Assembly (NCBI GenBank): GCA_037953625.1
Contig: CM075651.1
Coordinates: 133,018,501-133,082,500, forward strand
Source of the DNA: Crotalaria pallida
Taxonomy: Eukaryota > Streptophyta > Magnoliopsida > Fabales > Fabaceae
Length of the DNA stretch: 64,000 nucleotides
Direction: 5' to 3'
Both the position numbers and the translations under genes were made by a program. Positions 34,158 through 46,690 of the stretch are shown one piece after another. Within the stretch, counting starts at the first letter, position 1; the number at the start of each line of letters is the position of its first letter. The notes below the pieces were generated by a model. The model saw only the letters and a program-made list of their open reading frames with translations. It was not told the DNA's origin and ran no database searches.

Positions 34158-37087
34158 TGTAACGACCGGAGTCGTCACGGGAATTATGTTATGCTAAATG
34201 CATATTATTAATGTATTTTAAAGAAATGATATTGATGTTCTTATGATGGTACATAAAAATAGGAAATAATTTAAACCAAATACTTTCATGAAACTGCGTC
34301 ATTCTATTTCACATAGAAAGTTTGATTTAATATACATCATTTCACATTGTTTCAGTCAAAAGGTACTGTATCATAACTCTGAGTTACTAAACTCAGTCAG
34401 TGCACATATACATATCTATATATATATATATATGATAAGGTGTAACCCAGAGCAGTCCACAAAACTCTATAATATGAAAGGAAGTCGCATAACATTCATC
34501 TTAATCAGGGAAAAGATGAATGATAAAGATCATAAGAATTCTGGTCCTGAGGGGACGCATATGCGGGAGAGGATTGAGACGGCGGATAGTAACTTCCACC
34601 ACTCCCTCAAGGACTACACTATGTCCCCTCCGGTGCCAATCTCCCTCAGGGAGAAACCTCATCTCGATGCATATGGGGTTCTGAGCCATGACCTACAAAC
34701 AATTAGGGCAAAGGGAGTAAGACAGTGTCATTCACGTACAAATGAATAATTAAATAAACTAGGAATAAACAAACACAATTAGTCAAGTAGCAATTAGGAT
34801 CACATAAGCAAGTAAGCAAACTCAAATAATCCATCGACAATTAATAAACAATAAATATCAAGCAATAATGTATGTTTCTAATGCATGTGCAATGCAATGC
34901 GATGCAATGTTCAATGCAATCTCCTCTGTGATATTCTACGAATATCATGCACTTGGAAATTCACGTTTATCGATAACGTCCTCAACGATTCAATTTACGT
35001 TTTATCGAAAACGTTCAAACGATCCAATTTACGTTTTAACGAAAACGTTCAAACGCTCCACGTACGTTTGACGACAACGTACCAACGATTCACACTAAAT
35101 AGGAAAAGCAATTGGGAGTAAACGTCTTTCCACCAAGTATACAATTACAACCCATGTGTAAATGATACTAAAGACCGTCCTCCGCAATCACGAAATACTC
35201 CGAGAGATCGATAGAATAAAATTATAGTCATTGTAAAATTATCCCGAGTCGAGTCTGTAGAACCCACTCATCATAGGACTATTTTACCTATAATTAATTC
35301 CCACGGTTATTTGACGTATCACCGTCATAAACCTAATCTCCGCGTATTCTCATACCGATTTAATTAAATCGAATGTGTCTTTTCCTATTATCTTATCTTA
35401 GCTCCATAACACCATGCATGATTTCAATCACAACCAAGTTATTAGGATTGAATTCAAATTATTTAATTGGCATTGAATTGATGTTAAAAAGGAATTGACA
35501 TCCAAACATTCTTTTAAATAATAAAAAAATAGTTTTTATTTTAAAAGAATTAATTAAAAATATTAGGGAAATATTGGATTAAAGAAAAAATACATTTTTC
35601 AGATTCTGAACAGTGTCTAACCGGTTAGGAAGTCGTGTAACCGGTTATTCACATTCAAATTTCCCTCTTTTCCAATTTTTACAGTAACTAACCGGTTAGT
35701 AGTTTCAGTAACCGGTTAGTCACTGCAGCATCACTGCAGAAATGTCACTTTTTAACACCAATTCAGAAACCTTTCATTTTCAATCCTTATCAATCATTCA
35801 CAGAACATATATGGACATATTTAAACATGTTCAAATCAATTATACACATCAATTTCATGAGATTCATATATAATTCCTCAAGTATGCATAAAACCACATA
35901 TTTAGCACTTAATATGTCAAAATCAATTTCACAGCTTCTCAAGTCAAATTTATAGTTCCTTTAGCTCGTATTCAGTTAATATGACATGCTTGAATGAGTT
36001 TTATGTCCTATTTTGGCCTCCAAGCCAAAGTCCCAATTCAAAACCTATGGCCCTTGAGCTTGTAAAGCTCCTTTACATTCCAAGCCATTTAATAATCATT
36101 CTAGCAAATGAATATCTTCTCCCTTACCTATTGAAGCTTTTGAGACTGATTGGAAAGCAAAGGAAAAGGTTCAACACGATTTTGAGGCAAAACCCACCTC
36201 AGCTGCAACTCTGTTTTCAGTTTCAACAGGGGGTATTGATCAGAGATTTTCAACAAGAAAAAGCTAAATAAATTCGTGAGTAAAGATTGGAATTCAAACT
36301 AGGATACATGAACTTGAGATTGAAACAAATTCGAGACTCAAAGGTAACTGGAGCTTACCAAACGAAATCAAGAAAGAGAGCTCCAAGAATAGATTCGTGC
36401 TCTGTTTTTCCAACAACACAGAGTCAAATTGCAGAGCTTATAACTTTCTCTACGGTTTATCAAATCAAGTGGGGTTTGTTTCTAATTCAAGAAGGTTCAG
36501 AGAGCTTTGTTTTGATATAAGGTTTGTGTGTGTTGATGCTTCAGAGAAAGAGAACGAACTCAAACACAGTCACACCAGAAAAATGGAGTCTGAACTTGGG
36601 TTTATGAGATATTAAGAGTGATTTGTGTGGCTTTAGAATGGGTTAAGTCACCAAATCTCATAACCACTCATTCCTATCAGAGAAAAGACGTGTTTTCAGG
36701 CTAAGGTGGCTGATTTTTAAGCCAAAGACGTGTTCCTCTTCCCAATTCGAGTTCCAAACCGACTTACTCTGGTTCTGCTGAGAGCACTAACCGGTTACTC
36801 ATCTCACTAACCGGTTAGTGAGACACAAAAATCACAAAATATTATATTTTATTCTATTTTATTTTCTCTTATCAAATACTTATTAAATACTTCTTTTATT
36901 TCCACAAAAAGAAATATTTACCTTAATACAATAATTTCCTTTATTTATTCCTTAATTTATTTTTAAAACATAATTATATTCTAATCATCATAATTATATT
37001 ATAATCACATTATAATTTTTTATAATAATTAACGTAATTACATATAATTATATTTTCTAATCGGGGATTAATTTTTGGGGTGTTACA
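34158..37087 (-). repeat. 3' LTR of the gypsy element
   Basis: 2930 bp, with TG/CA ends (plus strand TGTAACGACC to GGTGTTACA). It differs from the LTR at 41563-44514 by only a handful of substitutions that I noticed (for example near 34544, 35257 and 36751) and by the length of a TA run, so insertion was recent. It carries three AACCGGTT pairs (35619/35639, 35690/35710, 36789/36809) and a four-unit 34-bp tandem repeat (34963-35082). Its promoter would read leftward toward the PPR gene. Confidence 0.9.
34963..35082. repeat. Four tandem units, 33-34 bp, with ACGTTTT...AAAACGT palindromes
   Basis: Units start at 34963, 34997, 35031 and 35064. Each centres on an inverted ACGTTT/AACGT pair around TATCGA or a variant, followed by a CAAACGATCCAATTT-type linker. 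The same array lies in the other LTR near 42390-42510. Confidence 0.8.
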
Positions 37088-37100
37088 CTTCTCCCCCACT
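37088..37100 (-). promoter_or_regulatory. Polypurine tract of the gypsy element
   Basis: AGTGGGGGAGAAG on the minus strand directly abuts the 3' LTR (37087). It is the expected primer for plus-strand DNA synthesis. Confidence 0.85.
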
Positions 37101-37128
37101 TAACGGAATTTCGTCCCCGAAATTCAAC

Positions 37129-40100
37129 TTACTGAAATAACTCAGGATACTCCTTACGCATACGCTCTTCTAATTCCCAGGTTGACTCAGACACATTGCC
37201 TCGATTCCACAAAACCCTAACTAATGGAATCTCTTTCCCTCTAAGCTGCTTCATTCTTCGATCTTCGATTCGCACTGGACCAGCTTCGAGCGTGAGATTC
37301 TCCTTGATTGGCAAAATATCCGGTTGAATCTGAATTACAGCTTCAAGATCATGCACATACTTCCGAAGTTGCGAGACATGAAAAACATCATGGAGGTTTG
37401 CAAGAGAAGGGGGTAAGGCAATCTGGTAGGCGACTGGACCTACTCTCTTCAGGATTTGATATGGCCCAACAAATTTTGGCGATAGCTTCTTCGGCTTAAG
37501 GGCACGACTAATTCCTTTTGTCGGTACCACTCTCAGAAATACATGATCACCTTCGTTAAATTCCAAAGAATTTCTTCTCCGGTCAGCATAGCTTTTCTGG
37601 CGACTCTGAGCTGTCTTCATCTTATCTTGAATCATCTTGATCTTCTCGGTGGTCTCTAGCACAATATCGGGACCGATAATCGAATTCTCCCCCACTTGGA
37701 ACCAGCATAGTGGGGTTTGACATTTTCTACCATATAACACTTCAAATGGTGCCATACCAATACTTGCATGATAGCTGTTGTTGTAAGTGAATTCCACTAA
37801 CGGCAACAACTGTTCCCAGTTTTCTTGATATTCCAGAACACAAGCTCTTAGGAGATCTTCTAATGTCTGAATAGTCCTTTCTGACTGCCCATCTGTTTGC
37901 GGATGGTATGCATAACTCATGCTCAGCTTCGTTCCCAAAGCCTGATGCAAACTTTGCCAGAATCTTGAAGTAAACCTTGGATCTCGATCAGAGACAATGT
38001 TGGAAGGTATACCATGCAAACGGACAATCTCCTTTATATAGAGTTGGGTTAACTTCTCTAAGGAATAATGCATGTTCATTGGTATAAAATGAGCCGATTT
38101 GGATAATCTATCTACGACTACCCAAATAGCCTCATGTCCCAACGAAGTTCTAGGCAATCCAGATACAAAATCCATAGAGATGCTATCCCATTTCCATAGG
38201 GAAATCTCCAAAGGTTTTAATTCTCCACCAGGTTTCTTATGCTCGATCTTTGCCTTTTGACAAATCAGACAAGATGTGACATAAGAAGCTACATCTTTCT
38301 TTAATCCTGACCACCAGAATATCTTCTTCAAATCTTGATACATCTTGGTTGATCCTGGATGGATACTCATCTTGCTTTTATGTGCCTCCTCTAAGATCAT
38401 TCTCCTTAGTTGATGGTCATTTGGAATGCAAATTCGTCCTTTGAATCGAAGGATTCCATCTGATCCAACTTGAAAGTCAGGTTCTTTTCCTTCGGCTGAT
38501 AACTTCTTCTTTTCTTGGAGATCTACATCCCTTTGTTGCATTTCACATATTTGAGTTAAAAACTCATTAGTAATCTGCAACATTCCCAACTTAATGTTGT
38601 CTTCTTCTAGTTGCATTACTAAACTCAGATCTCTGAATTCTTCGATTAGTGCTAACTCCTTAATCATCATAGCACTCAAATGAAAGGTCTTTCGGCTTAA
38701 TGCATCCGCTACCACGTTGGCTTTTCCGGGATGGTACTGAAGCTCAAAATCATAATCCTTTAAAAATTCCATCCAACGACGTTGCCTCATGTTAAGCTCC
38801 TTCTGATCAAAGAGATATTTCAAACTCTTGTGATCACTAAACACTTGGAATGTGGTTCCATAAAGATAGTGTCTCCAAATCTTCAATGAAAACACTATTG
38901 CTGCCAATTCCAAGTCATGAGTAGGATAATTTTCTTCATGGGTCTTCAACTGTCTTGACGCGTAAGCAACAACTTTACCTTCCTGCATCAATACACATCC
39001 TAATCCTTGTTTTGACGCATCGCAAAATACCTCAAAACTTTTATGCGGATCAGGCAATATTAATACAGGAGATGATGTTAACCTTTCCTTCAAAGTCTGA
39101 AAACTATCCTCACACTTCTCGTCCCAAACGAAAGGTTTCTCTTTACGAGTCAGACGCGTCATAGGAAGAGCAATCTTTGAAAATCCTTCAATAAATCTTC
39201 TATAGTATCCAGCTAATCCCAAGAAACTACGCACTTCTGTAACTGACTGGGGTCTTTCCCATTTCAACACAGCATCAACTTTCGCTGGATCCACTGCTAT
39301 TCCGTCTTTCGAAATCACATGCCCTAAGAAATTAATCTTCTCCAACCAAAATTCACACTTCGAGAATTTGGCATATAACTGATTTTCCTTCAACACTTCT
39401 AACACCAATTGAAGGTGAACTGCATGCTCTTCCGGATTCTTCGAGTAGATTAGTATATCATCAATGAATACCACTACAAAAGAATCAAGATAAGGTCGGA
39501 AGACTCTATTCATATAATCCATAAATACTGCAGGGGCATTGGTTAATCCAAACGGCATCACTACATACTCGTAATGACCATATCGAGATCGGAATGCCGT
39601 CTTTGGAATATCCTCTTCTCGAACTCGAATCTGATGGTACCCCGACCTCAGATCGATTTTAGAGAAGATTGCAGCTCCTCGAACTTGATCCATTAAATCG
39701 TCGATTCTCGGCAATGGATACTTATTCTTAACTGTGACTTTATTTAATTACCGATAATCCACACACATTCTCATGCTTCCATCTTTCTTCTTAACAAACA
39801 ATACCGGTGCACCCCAAGGGGAAACACTCGGTCTGATAAATTGCTTCTGCAACAACTCTTCGATTTGCTTCTTTAGCTCAGCCATCTCCGGTGGCGCCAT
39901 TCGATAAGGTGCAATTGAGATAGGACCAGTTCCAGGAATTAACTCGATGCTAAACTCAATTTCACGCTTAGGCGGCAGTCCAGGGACTTCTTCTGGAAAG
40001 ATTTCAGGAAAATCCCTTATCACAGGGACATCTTCGATCTTCACTTCCTTCTCAACCTTTGCACAAGCTAACTGGATGCATCCTTTGGTTATCACATCAC

Positions 40101-41424
40101 GATAGGTAATGGTTTTTCTATCACAGTCAATGAGCACTTGGTTCTTGGACATCCAATCCATTCCCAAGATAACATCTAATTGTGACAGAGGCAAACAAAT
40201 AAGGTCTACTTGGGTTATTCGGTCTAACACCTGAACGGTACAACCCAAACAGGCTTTAGAGGTAACAACTACCGGATTGGTAGGAGTAGACACTTCAAGC
40301 TTATAGGGTGTATTGATTATGGTTAAGTTTAAGCGATTAGCACAATCATATGCAACAAATGAATGTGTGGCTCCAGAATCAAACAGAAAGTTACAAGGTT
40401 GGCCATTTAGAAGAAAGTTACCTTGGACAAGGTTTTCAGATTGGCTAGCTTCAACACCACTGAGAGTAAAGACTCTCCCAAAACTGGTTGGTTTCCTATC
40501 AACATTTCCAGATTCGACCTTCCTTGGTTCCTTGCAGTAACGAGAAATATGGCCAGGCTTTCCACAATTGAAACAAGTAGGAGTCCAGCAAGTTGTTCCA
40601 AAATGATGCTTCTTGCACTTGTCACACAGAGGGGCTGGGTTCTTGACTCCTGAATCAGCTTTACCCTTATTCTTCTGATGGTAAGGTCCTCCTTTACCAT
40701 GCTGATTCCTACCCTTATGGCGCTGCGGTCCATATCCTTGCTGATTCCTTTTAGCTCGCATAAACTCTTCTTCGACTTTCTTGTCTTCTTCATATATTCT
40801 GCATTGATTCACCAAGGTTGGAAAACTCCGAATATTCTGATATCCGAAAGTAGACTTCAAATCCAGTCGCAGTCCGTCTTCAAACTTGATACACTTCGAA
40901 CGCTCATCAGGGTTATGATGGTAGTATGGAGAATACTTGCTCAGTTCCTCAAACTTCGCAGCATACTCTCCCACTGTCATGTCCCCTTGAGCCAGCTTAA
41001 GGAATTCAATTTCCTTCTTCCTTCTTATATCCTCAGGGAAATACCTTTCGAAGAATTTCTCCACGAAAGTATTCCAAGTCACAGCTCTACCTTCAGCAGC
41101 TAAAAGTTGAGTAGTATGATTCCACCAATCCTCAGCTTCATTTGTCAGCACATAGGTGGCAAAAGTCACCCTCTGATTATCAGTGCAATTCATGGTTCGG
41201 AAAATCTTTTCCAAATCACGAATCCACTTTTGAGCCTCATCTGGGTGATGTCCTCCTCCAAACTTTGGCGGATCACACTGACGAAATTCCGAGATGCCTT
41301 GAAATTCAGGTGGAACAGGGTTCCTAGGTGGTTGCTGTCCTGCAGGGTGCTGTTGCATATTCTCGAATACTCTCGAGATTCGATCTAATGCTTCAGCAAG
41401 TTGATTATTGTTTCTAGCAGCCAT
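37129..41424 (-). pseudogene. Ty3/gypsy gag-pol polyprotein with one in-frame stop
   Basis: A retrotransposon polyprotein of about 1430 codons. Order on the minus strand: capsid-like gag, zinc knuckle CFNCGKPGHISRYC, aspartic protease LFDSGATHSF, reverse transcriptase (start ...SMRMCVDYR, later FVVVFIDDILIYSK), RNase H (FEVFCDASKQGLGCVLM), integrase (HPGSTKMYQDLKKIFWW, CLICQKAK, SDRDPRFTSRFW, YHPQTDGQSERTIQTLEDLL) and a chromodomain-like end (VRVLWNRGNVSESTWELEER). TAA at 39750-39748 interrupts RT just after VDYR; both sides stay in the same frame, so this is a single nonsense change. The likely start is the second Met (MAARNNNQ, 41424). Such polyproteins act in cytoplasmic virus-like particles and the nucleus. 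This copy cannot make full-length Pol without readthrough. Confidence 0.9.
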
Positions 41425-41546
41425 AGTAACCTGCACTATGAACTGAATCAATAATCGATCTTAAGACTAAACACACACTTTAATACCGACATACTCTAGT
41501 GGTTAGTATGTAAGGCCATACTCCAAAGCCAAGAGTCGGGACCATT

Positions 41547-41558
41547 GCTCTGATACCA
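41547..41558 (-). promoter_or_regulatory. Primer-binding site (initiator Met tRNA) of the gypsy element
   Basis: TGGTATCAGAGC on the minus strand, four bases inside the 5' LTR edge (41563). It is complementary to the 3' end of plant initiator tRNA-Met. Confidence 0.9.
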
Positions 41559-41562
41559 TAAG

Positions 41563-41810
41563 TGTAACGACCGGAGTCGTCACGGGAATTATGTTATGCT
41601 AAATGCATATTATTAATGTATTTTAAAGAAATGATATTGATGTTCTTATGATGGTACATAAAAATAGGAAATAATTTAAACCAAATACTTTCATGAAACT
41701 GCGTCATTCTATTTCACATAGAAAGTTTGATTTAATATACATCATTTCACATTGTTTCAGTCAAAAGGTACTGTATCATAACTCTGAGTTACTAAACTCA
41801 GTCAGTGCAC

Positions 41811-41863
<53 letters not shown>

Positions 41864-44514
41864 AAGGTGTAACCCAGAGCAGTCCACAAAACTCTATAAT
41901 ATGAAAGGAAGTCGCATAACATTCATCTTAATCAGGGAAAAGATGAATGATAAAGATCATAGGAATTCTGGTCCTGAGGGGACGCATATGCGGGAGAGGA
42001 TTGAGACGGCGGATAGTAACTTCCACCACTCCCTCAAGGACTACACTATGTCCCCTCCGGTGCCAATCTCCCTCAGGGAGAAACCTCATCTCGATGCATA
42101 TGGGGTTCTGAGCCATGACCTACAAACAATTAGGGCAAAGGGAGTAAGACAGTGTCATTCACGTACAAATGAATAATTAAATAAACTAGGAATAAACAAA
42201 CACAATTAGTCAAGTAGCAATTAGGATCACATAAGCAAGTAAGCAAACTCAAATAATCCATCGACAATTAATAAACAATAAATATCAAGCAATAATGTAT
42301 GTTTCTAATGCATGTGCAATGCAATGCGATGCAATGTTCAATGCAATCTCCTCTGTGATATTCTACGAATATCATGCACTTGGAAATTCACGTTTATCGA
42401 TAACGTCCTCAACGATTCAATTTACGTTTTATCGAAAACGTTCAAACGATCCAATTTACGTTTTAACGAAAACGTTCAAACGCTCCACGTACGTTTGACG
42501 ACAACGTACCAACGATTCACACTAAATAGGAAAAGCAATTGGGAGTAAACGTCTTTCCACCAAGTATACAATTACAACCCATGTGTAAATGATACTAAAG
42601 ACCGTCCTCCGCAATCACGAAATACTCCGAGAGATCGATAGAATAAAATTATAGTCATTGTAAAATTATCCCGAGTCGAGTCTGCAGAACCCACTCATCA
42701 TAGGACTATTTTACCTATAATTAATTCCCACGGTTATTTGACGTATCACCGTCATAAACCTAATCTCCGCGTATTCTCATACCGATTTAATTAAATCGAA
42801 TGTGTCTTTTCCTATTATCTTATCTTAGCTCCATAACACCATGCATGATTTCAATCACAACCAAGTTATTAGGATTGAATTCAAATTATTTAATTGGCAT
42901 TGAATTGATGTTAAAAAGGAATTGACATCCAAACATTCTTTTAAATAATAAAAAAATAGTTTTTATTTTAAAAGAATTAATTAAAAATATTAGGGAAATA
43001 TTGGATTAAAGAAAAAATACATTTTTCAGATTCTGAACAGTGTCTAACCGGTTAGGAAGTCGTGTAACCGGTTATTCACATTCAAATTTCCCTCTTTTCC
43101 AATTTTTACAGTAACTAACCGGTTAGTAGTTTCAGTAACCGGTTAGTCACTGCAGCATCACTGCAGAAATGTCACTTTTTAACACCAATTCAGAAACCTT
43201 TCATTTTCAATCCTTATCAATCATTCACAGAACATATATGGACATATTTAAACATGTTCAAATCAATTATACACATCAATTTCATGAGATTCATATATAA
43301 TTCCTCAAGTATGCATAAAACCACATATTTAGCACTTAATATGTCAAAATCAATTTCACAGCTTCTCAAGTCAAATTTATAGTTCCTTTAGCTCGTATTC
43401 AGTTAATATGACATGCTTGAATGAGTTTTATGTCCTATTTTGGCCTCCAAGCCAAAGTCCCAATTCAAAACCTATGGCCCTTGAGCTTGTAAAGCTCCTT
43501 TACATTCCAAGCCATTTAATAATCATTCTAGCAAATGAATATCTTCTCCCTTACCTATTGAAGCTTTTGAGACTGATTGGAAAGCAAAGGAAAAGGTTCA
43601 ACACGATTTTGAGGCAAAACCCACCTCAGCTGCAACTCTGTTTTCAGTTTCAACAGGGGGTATTGATCAGAGATTTTCAACAAGAAAAAGCTAAATAAAT
43701 TCGTGAGTAAAGATTGGAATTCAAACTAGGATACATGAACTTGAGATTGAAACAAATTCGAGACTCAAAGGTAACTGGAGCTTACCAAACGAAATCAAGA
43801 AAGAGAGCTCCAAGAATAGATTCGTGCTCTGTTTTTCCAACAACACAGAGTCAAATTGCAGAGCTTATAACTTTCTCTACGGTTTATCAAATCAAGTGGG
43901 GTTTGTTTCTAATTCAAGAAGGTTCAGAGAGCTTTGTTTTGATATAAGGTTTGTGTGTGTTGATGCTTCAGAGAAAGAGAACGAACTCAAACACAGTCAC
44001 ACCAGAAAAATGGAGTCTGAACTTGGGTTTATGAGATATTAAGAGTGATTTGTGTGGCTTTAGAATGGGTTAAGTCACCAAATCTCATAACCACTCATTC
44101 CTATCAGAGAAAAGACGTGTTTTCAGGCTAAGGTGGCTGATTTTTAAGCCAAAGACGTGTTCCTCTTCCCAATTCGAGTTACAAACCGACTTACTCTGGT
44201 TCTGCTGAGAGCACTAACCGGTTACTCATCTCACTAACCGGTTAGTGAGACACAAAAATCACAAAATATTATATTTTATTCTATTTTATTTTCTCTTATC
44301 AAATACTTATTAAATACTTCTTTTATTTCCACAAAAAGAAATATTTACCTTAATACAATAATTTCCTTTATTTATTCCTTTATTTATTTTTAAAACATAA
44401 TTATATTCTAATCATCATAATTATATTATAATCACATTATAATTTTTTATAATAATTAACGTAATTACATATAATTATATTTTCTAATCGGGGATTAATT
44501 TTTGGGGTGTTACA
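41563..44514 (-). repeat. 5' LTR of the gypsy element (shared by both internal copies)
   Basis: 2952 bp; near-identical to 34158-37087 apart from a longer TA run (about 41815-41860) and a few substitutions. It also abuts a second polypurine tract at 44515, so it is the 3' LTR of the truncated upstream copy as well. Confidence 0.9.
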
Positions 44515-46107
44515 CTTCTCCCCCACTTAACGGAATTTCGTCCCCGAAATTCAACTTACTGAAATAACTCAGGATACTCCTTACGCATACGCTCTTCTAA
44601 TTCCCAGGTTGACTCAGACACATTGCCTCGATTCCACAAAACCCTAACTAATGGAATCTCTTTCCCTCTAAGCTGCTTCATTCTTCGATCTTCGATTCGC
44701 ACTGGACCAGCTTCGAGCGTGAGATTCTCCTTGATTGGCAAAATATCCGGTTGAATCTGAATTACAGCTTCAAGATCATGCACATACTTCCGAAGTTGCG
44801 AGACATGAAAAACATCATGGAGGTTTGCAAGAGAAGGGGGTAAGGCAATCTGGTAGGCGACTGGACCTACTCTCTTCAGGATTTGATATGGCCCAACAAA
44901 TTTTGGCGATAGCTTCTTCGGCTTAAGGGCACGACTAATTCCTTTTGTCGGTACCACTCTCAGAAATACATGATCACCTTCGTTAAATTCCAAAGAATTT
45001 CTTCTCCGGTCAGCATAGCTTTTCTGGCGACTCTGAGCTGTCTTCATCTTATCTTGAATCATCTTGATCTTCTCGGTGGTCTCTAGCACAATATCGGGAC
45101 CGATAATCGAATTCTCCCCCACTTGGAACCAGCATAGTGGGGTTTGACATTTTCTACCATATAACACTTCAAATGGTGCCATACCAATACTTGCATGATA
45201 GCTGTTGTTGTAAGTGAATTCCACTAACGGCAACAACTGTTCCCAGTTTTCTTGATATTCCAGAACACAAGCTCTTAGGAGATCTTCTAATGTCTGAATA
45301 GTCCTTTCTGACTGCCCATCTGTTTGCGGATGGTATGCATAACTCATGCTCAGCTTCGTTCCCAAAGCCTGATGCAAACTTTGCCAGAATCTTGAAGTAA
45401 ACCTTGGATCTCGATCAGAGACAATGTTGGAAGGTATACCATGCAAACGGACAATCTCCTTTATATAGAGTTGGGTTAACTTCTCTAAGGAATAATGCAT
45501 GTTCATTGGTATAAAATGAGCCGATTTGGATAATCTATCTACGACTACCCAAATAGCCTCATGTCCCAACGAAGTTCTAGGCAATCCAGATACAAAATCC
45601 ATAGAGGTGCTATCCCATTTCCATAGGGAAATCTCCAAAGGTTTTAATTCTCCACCAGGTTTCTTATGCTCGATCTTTGCCTTTTGACAAATCAGACAAG
45701 ATGTGACATAAGAAGCTACATCTTTCTTTAATCCTGACCACCAGAATATCTTCTTCAAATCTTGATACATCTTGGTTGATCCTGGATGGATACTCATCTT
45801 GCTTTTATGTGCCTCCTCTAAGATCATTCTCCTTAGTTGATGGTCATTTGGAATGCAAATTCGTCCTTTGAATCGAAGGATTCCATCTGATCCAACTTGA
45901 AAGGCAGGTTCTTTTCCTTCGGCTGATAACTTCTTCTTTTCTTGGAGATCTACATCCCTTTGTTGCATTTCACATATTTGAGTTAAAAACTCATTAGTAA
46001 TCTGCAACATTCCCAACTTAATGTTGTCTTCTTCTAGTTGCATTACTAAACTCAGATCTCTGAATTCTTCGATTAGTGCTAACTCCTTAATCATCATAGC
46101 ACTCAAC
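44515..46107 (-). pseudogene. Truncated second gypsy internal region (pol C-terminal part)
   Basis: This carries the integrase and chromodomain-like part of pol (frame 44556 to about 46104). It is nearly identical to 37129-38681, with a few differences such as one Asp-to-Ala and one Ile-to-Thr codon. It starts inside the RNase H to integrase linker at 46107, where it joins the Mutator-like terminal repeat. RT, protease, gag and a further LTR are absent. Confidence 0.9.
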
Positions 46108-46210
46108 AAGAATGACACGTGGCAGCCTCTGGTTGGTCAAAAAAAATTTTCAAAAAAAAAAAAAAACCAGGTCCTGGCGGCGTGCCACGTGTCACAACGT
46201 AATATATTAT

Positions 46211-46345
46211 TAAAAAATAGCATTGTAAATTTTTACATTATTAATTTTTAGTACATTATTAATTAATAATGTAAAAAAATTAATAGCATTGGATATCAAT
46301 TATTAAAAAAAATTTACAATGCTATTTTTTATGTTGTTAATTTTG
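46211..46345. repeat. AT-rich palindrome inside the Mutator-like element
   Basis: The arms TTAAAAAATAGCATTGTAAA and the complement of TTTACAATGCTATTTTTTA face each other around an AT-rich centre. Confidence 0.7.
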
Positions 46346-46574
46346 GATTTTATCATTGAGATGTTAAAAGGTGATGAGATAACATGAATGATAGCTAAAA
46401 AAATAATTCATGTTCTTGAAAAATGGAACGAAACTTATAAAATAAAAAAAACTTAAACTTTAAAACTAATATTTTTATATTTAGTACTAGATGTTATGCT
46501 ATGAAGTAAGAATAAATAGAAAATTATTAAAAACAAAAATAGAAGTAAAATAAATAAAATTTCGTTCAGCTTAA

Positions 46575-46690
46575 AAGCTACAAGCAGTTGGCCCAGTGGC
46601 TCTCCATTGAGTCATGTGTTCCGTCCTCCTTCTGGTCAGGGGGGTCGAATCCCACCATGACCAATTTTTGCATATATATTTGCAAAGGGG
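46575..46690 (+). mobile_element. tRNA-like (SINE head) segment inside the Mutator-like element
   Basis: A box TGGCCCAGTGG matches the pol III consensus, and GGGTCGAATCCCACC resembles a B box about 45 bp downstream. No tail or target duplication was found, so it may be a captured SINE or a chance tRNA relic. Confidence 0.5.

Larger units (their letters stand above)
34158..46107 (-). mobile_element. Ty3/gypsy chromovirus array: LTR, internal, LTR, truncated internal
   Basis: The minus-strand element (Tekay-like chromovirus by its pol C terminus) is complete over 34158-44514: 5' LTR 41563-44514, primer site, gag-pol, polypurine tract and 3' LTR 34158-37087. A second internal stretch (44515-46107), nearly identical to 37088-38681, is joined upstream of the 5' LTR and ends abruptly. 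There a shared TCAA fuses internal sequence to the Mutator-like terminal repeat. No target duplication is found. The array probably arose by recombination between tandem copies followed by an end deletion, unless it is an assembly error. Confidence 0.9.

Noticed and set aside
34288..34749. 153-codon plus-strand frame in the gypsy LTR, repeated at 41805-42176
   Set aside because: Both lie in LTR noncoding sequence; the start lies in or near a TA microsatellite and the frame is antisense to the element.
34868..35121. Overlapping 67- and 78-codon frames in the LTR
   Set aside because: They only translate the 34-bp palindromic tandem array.
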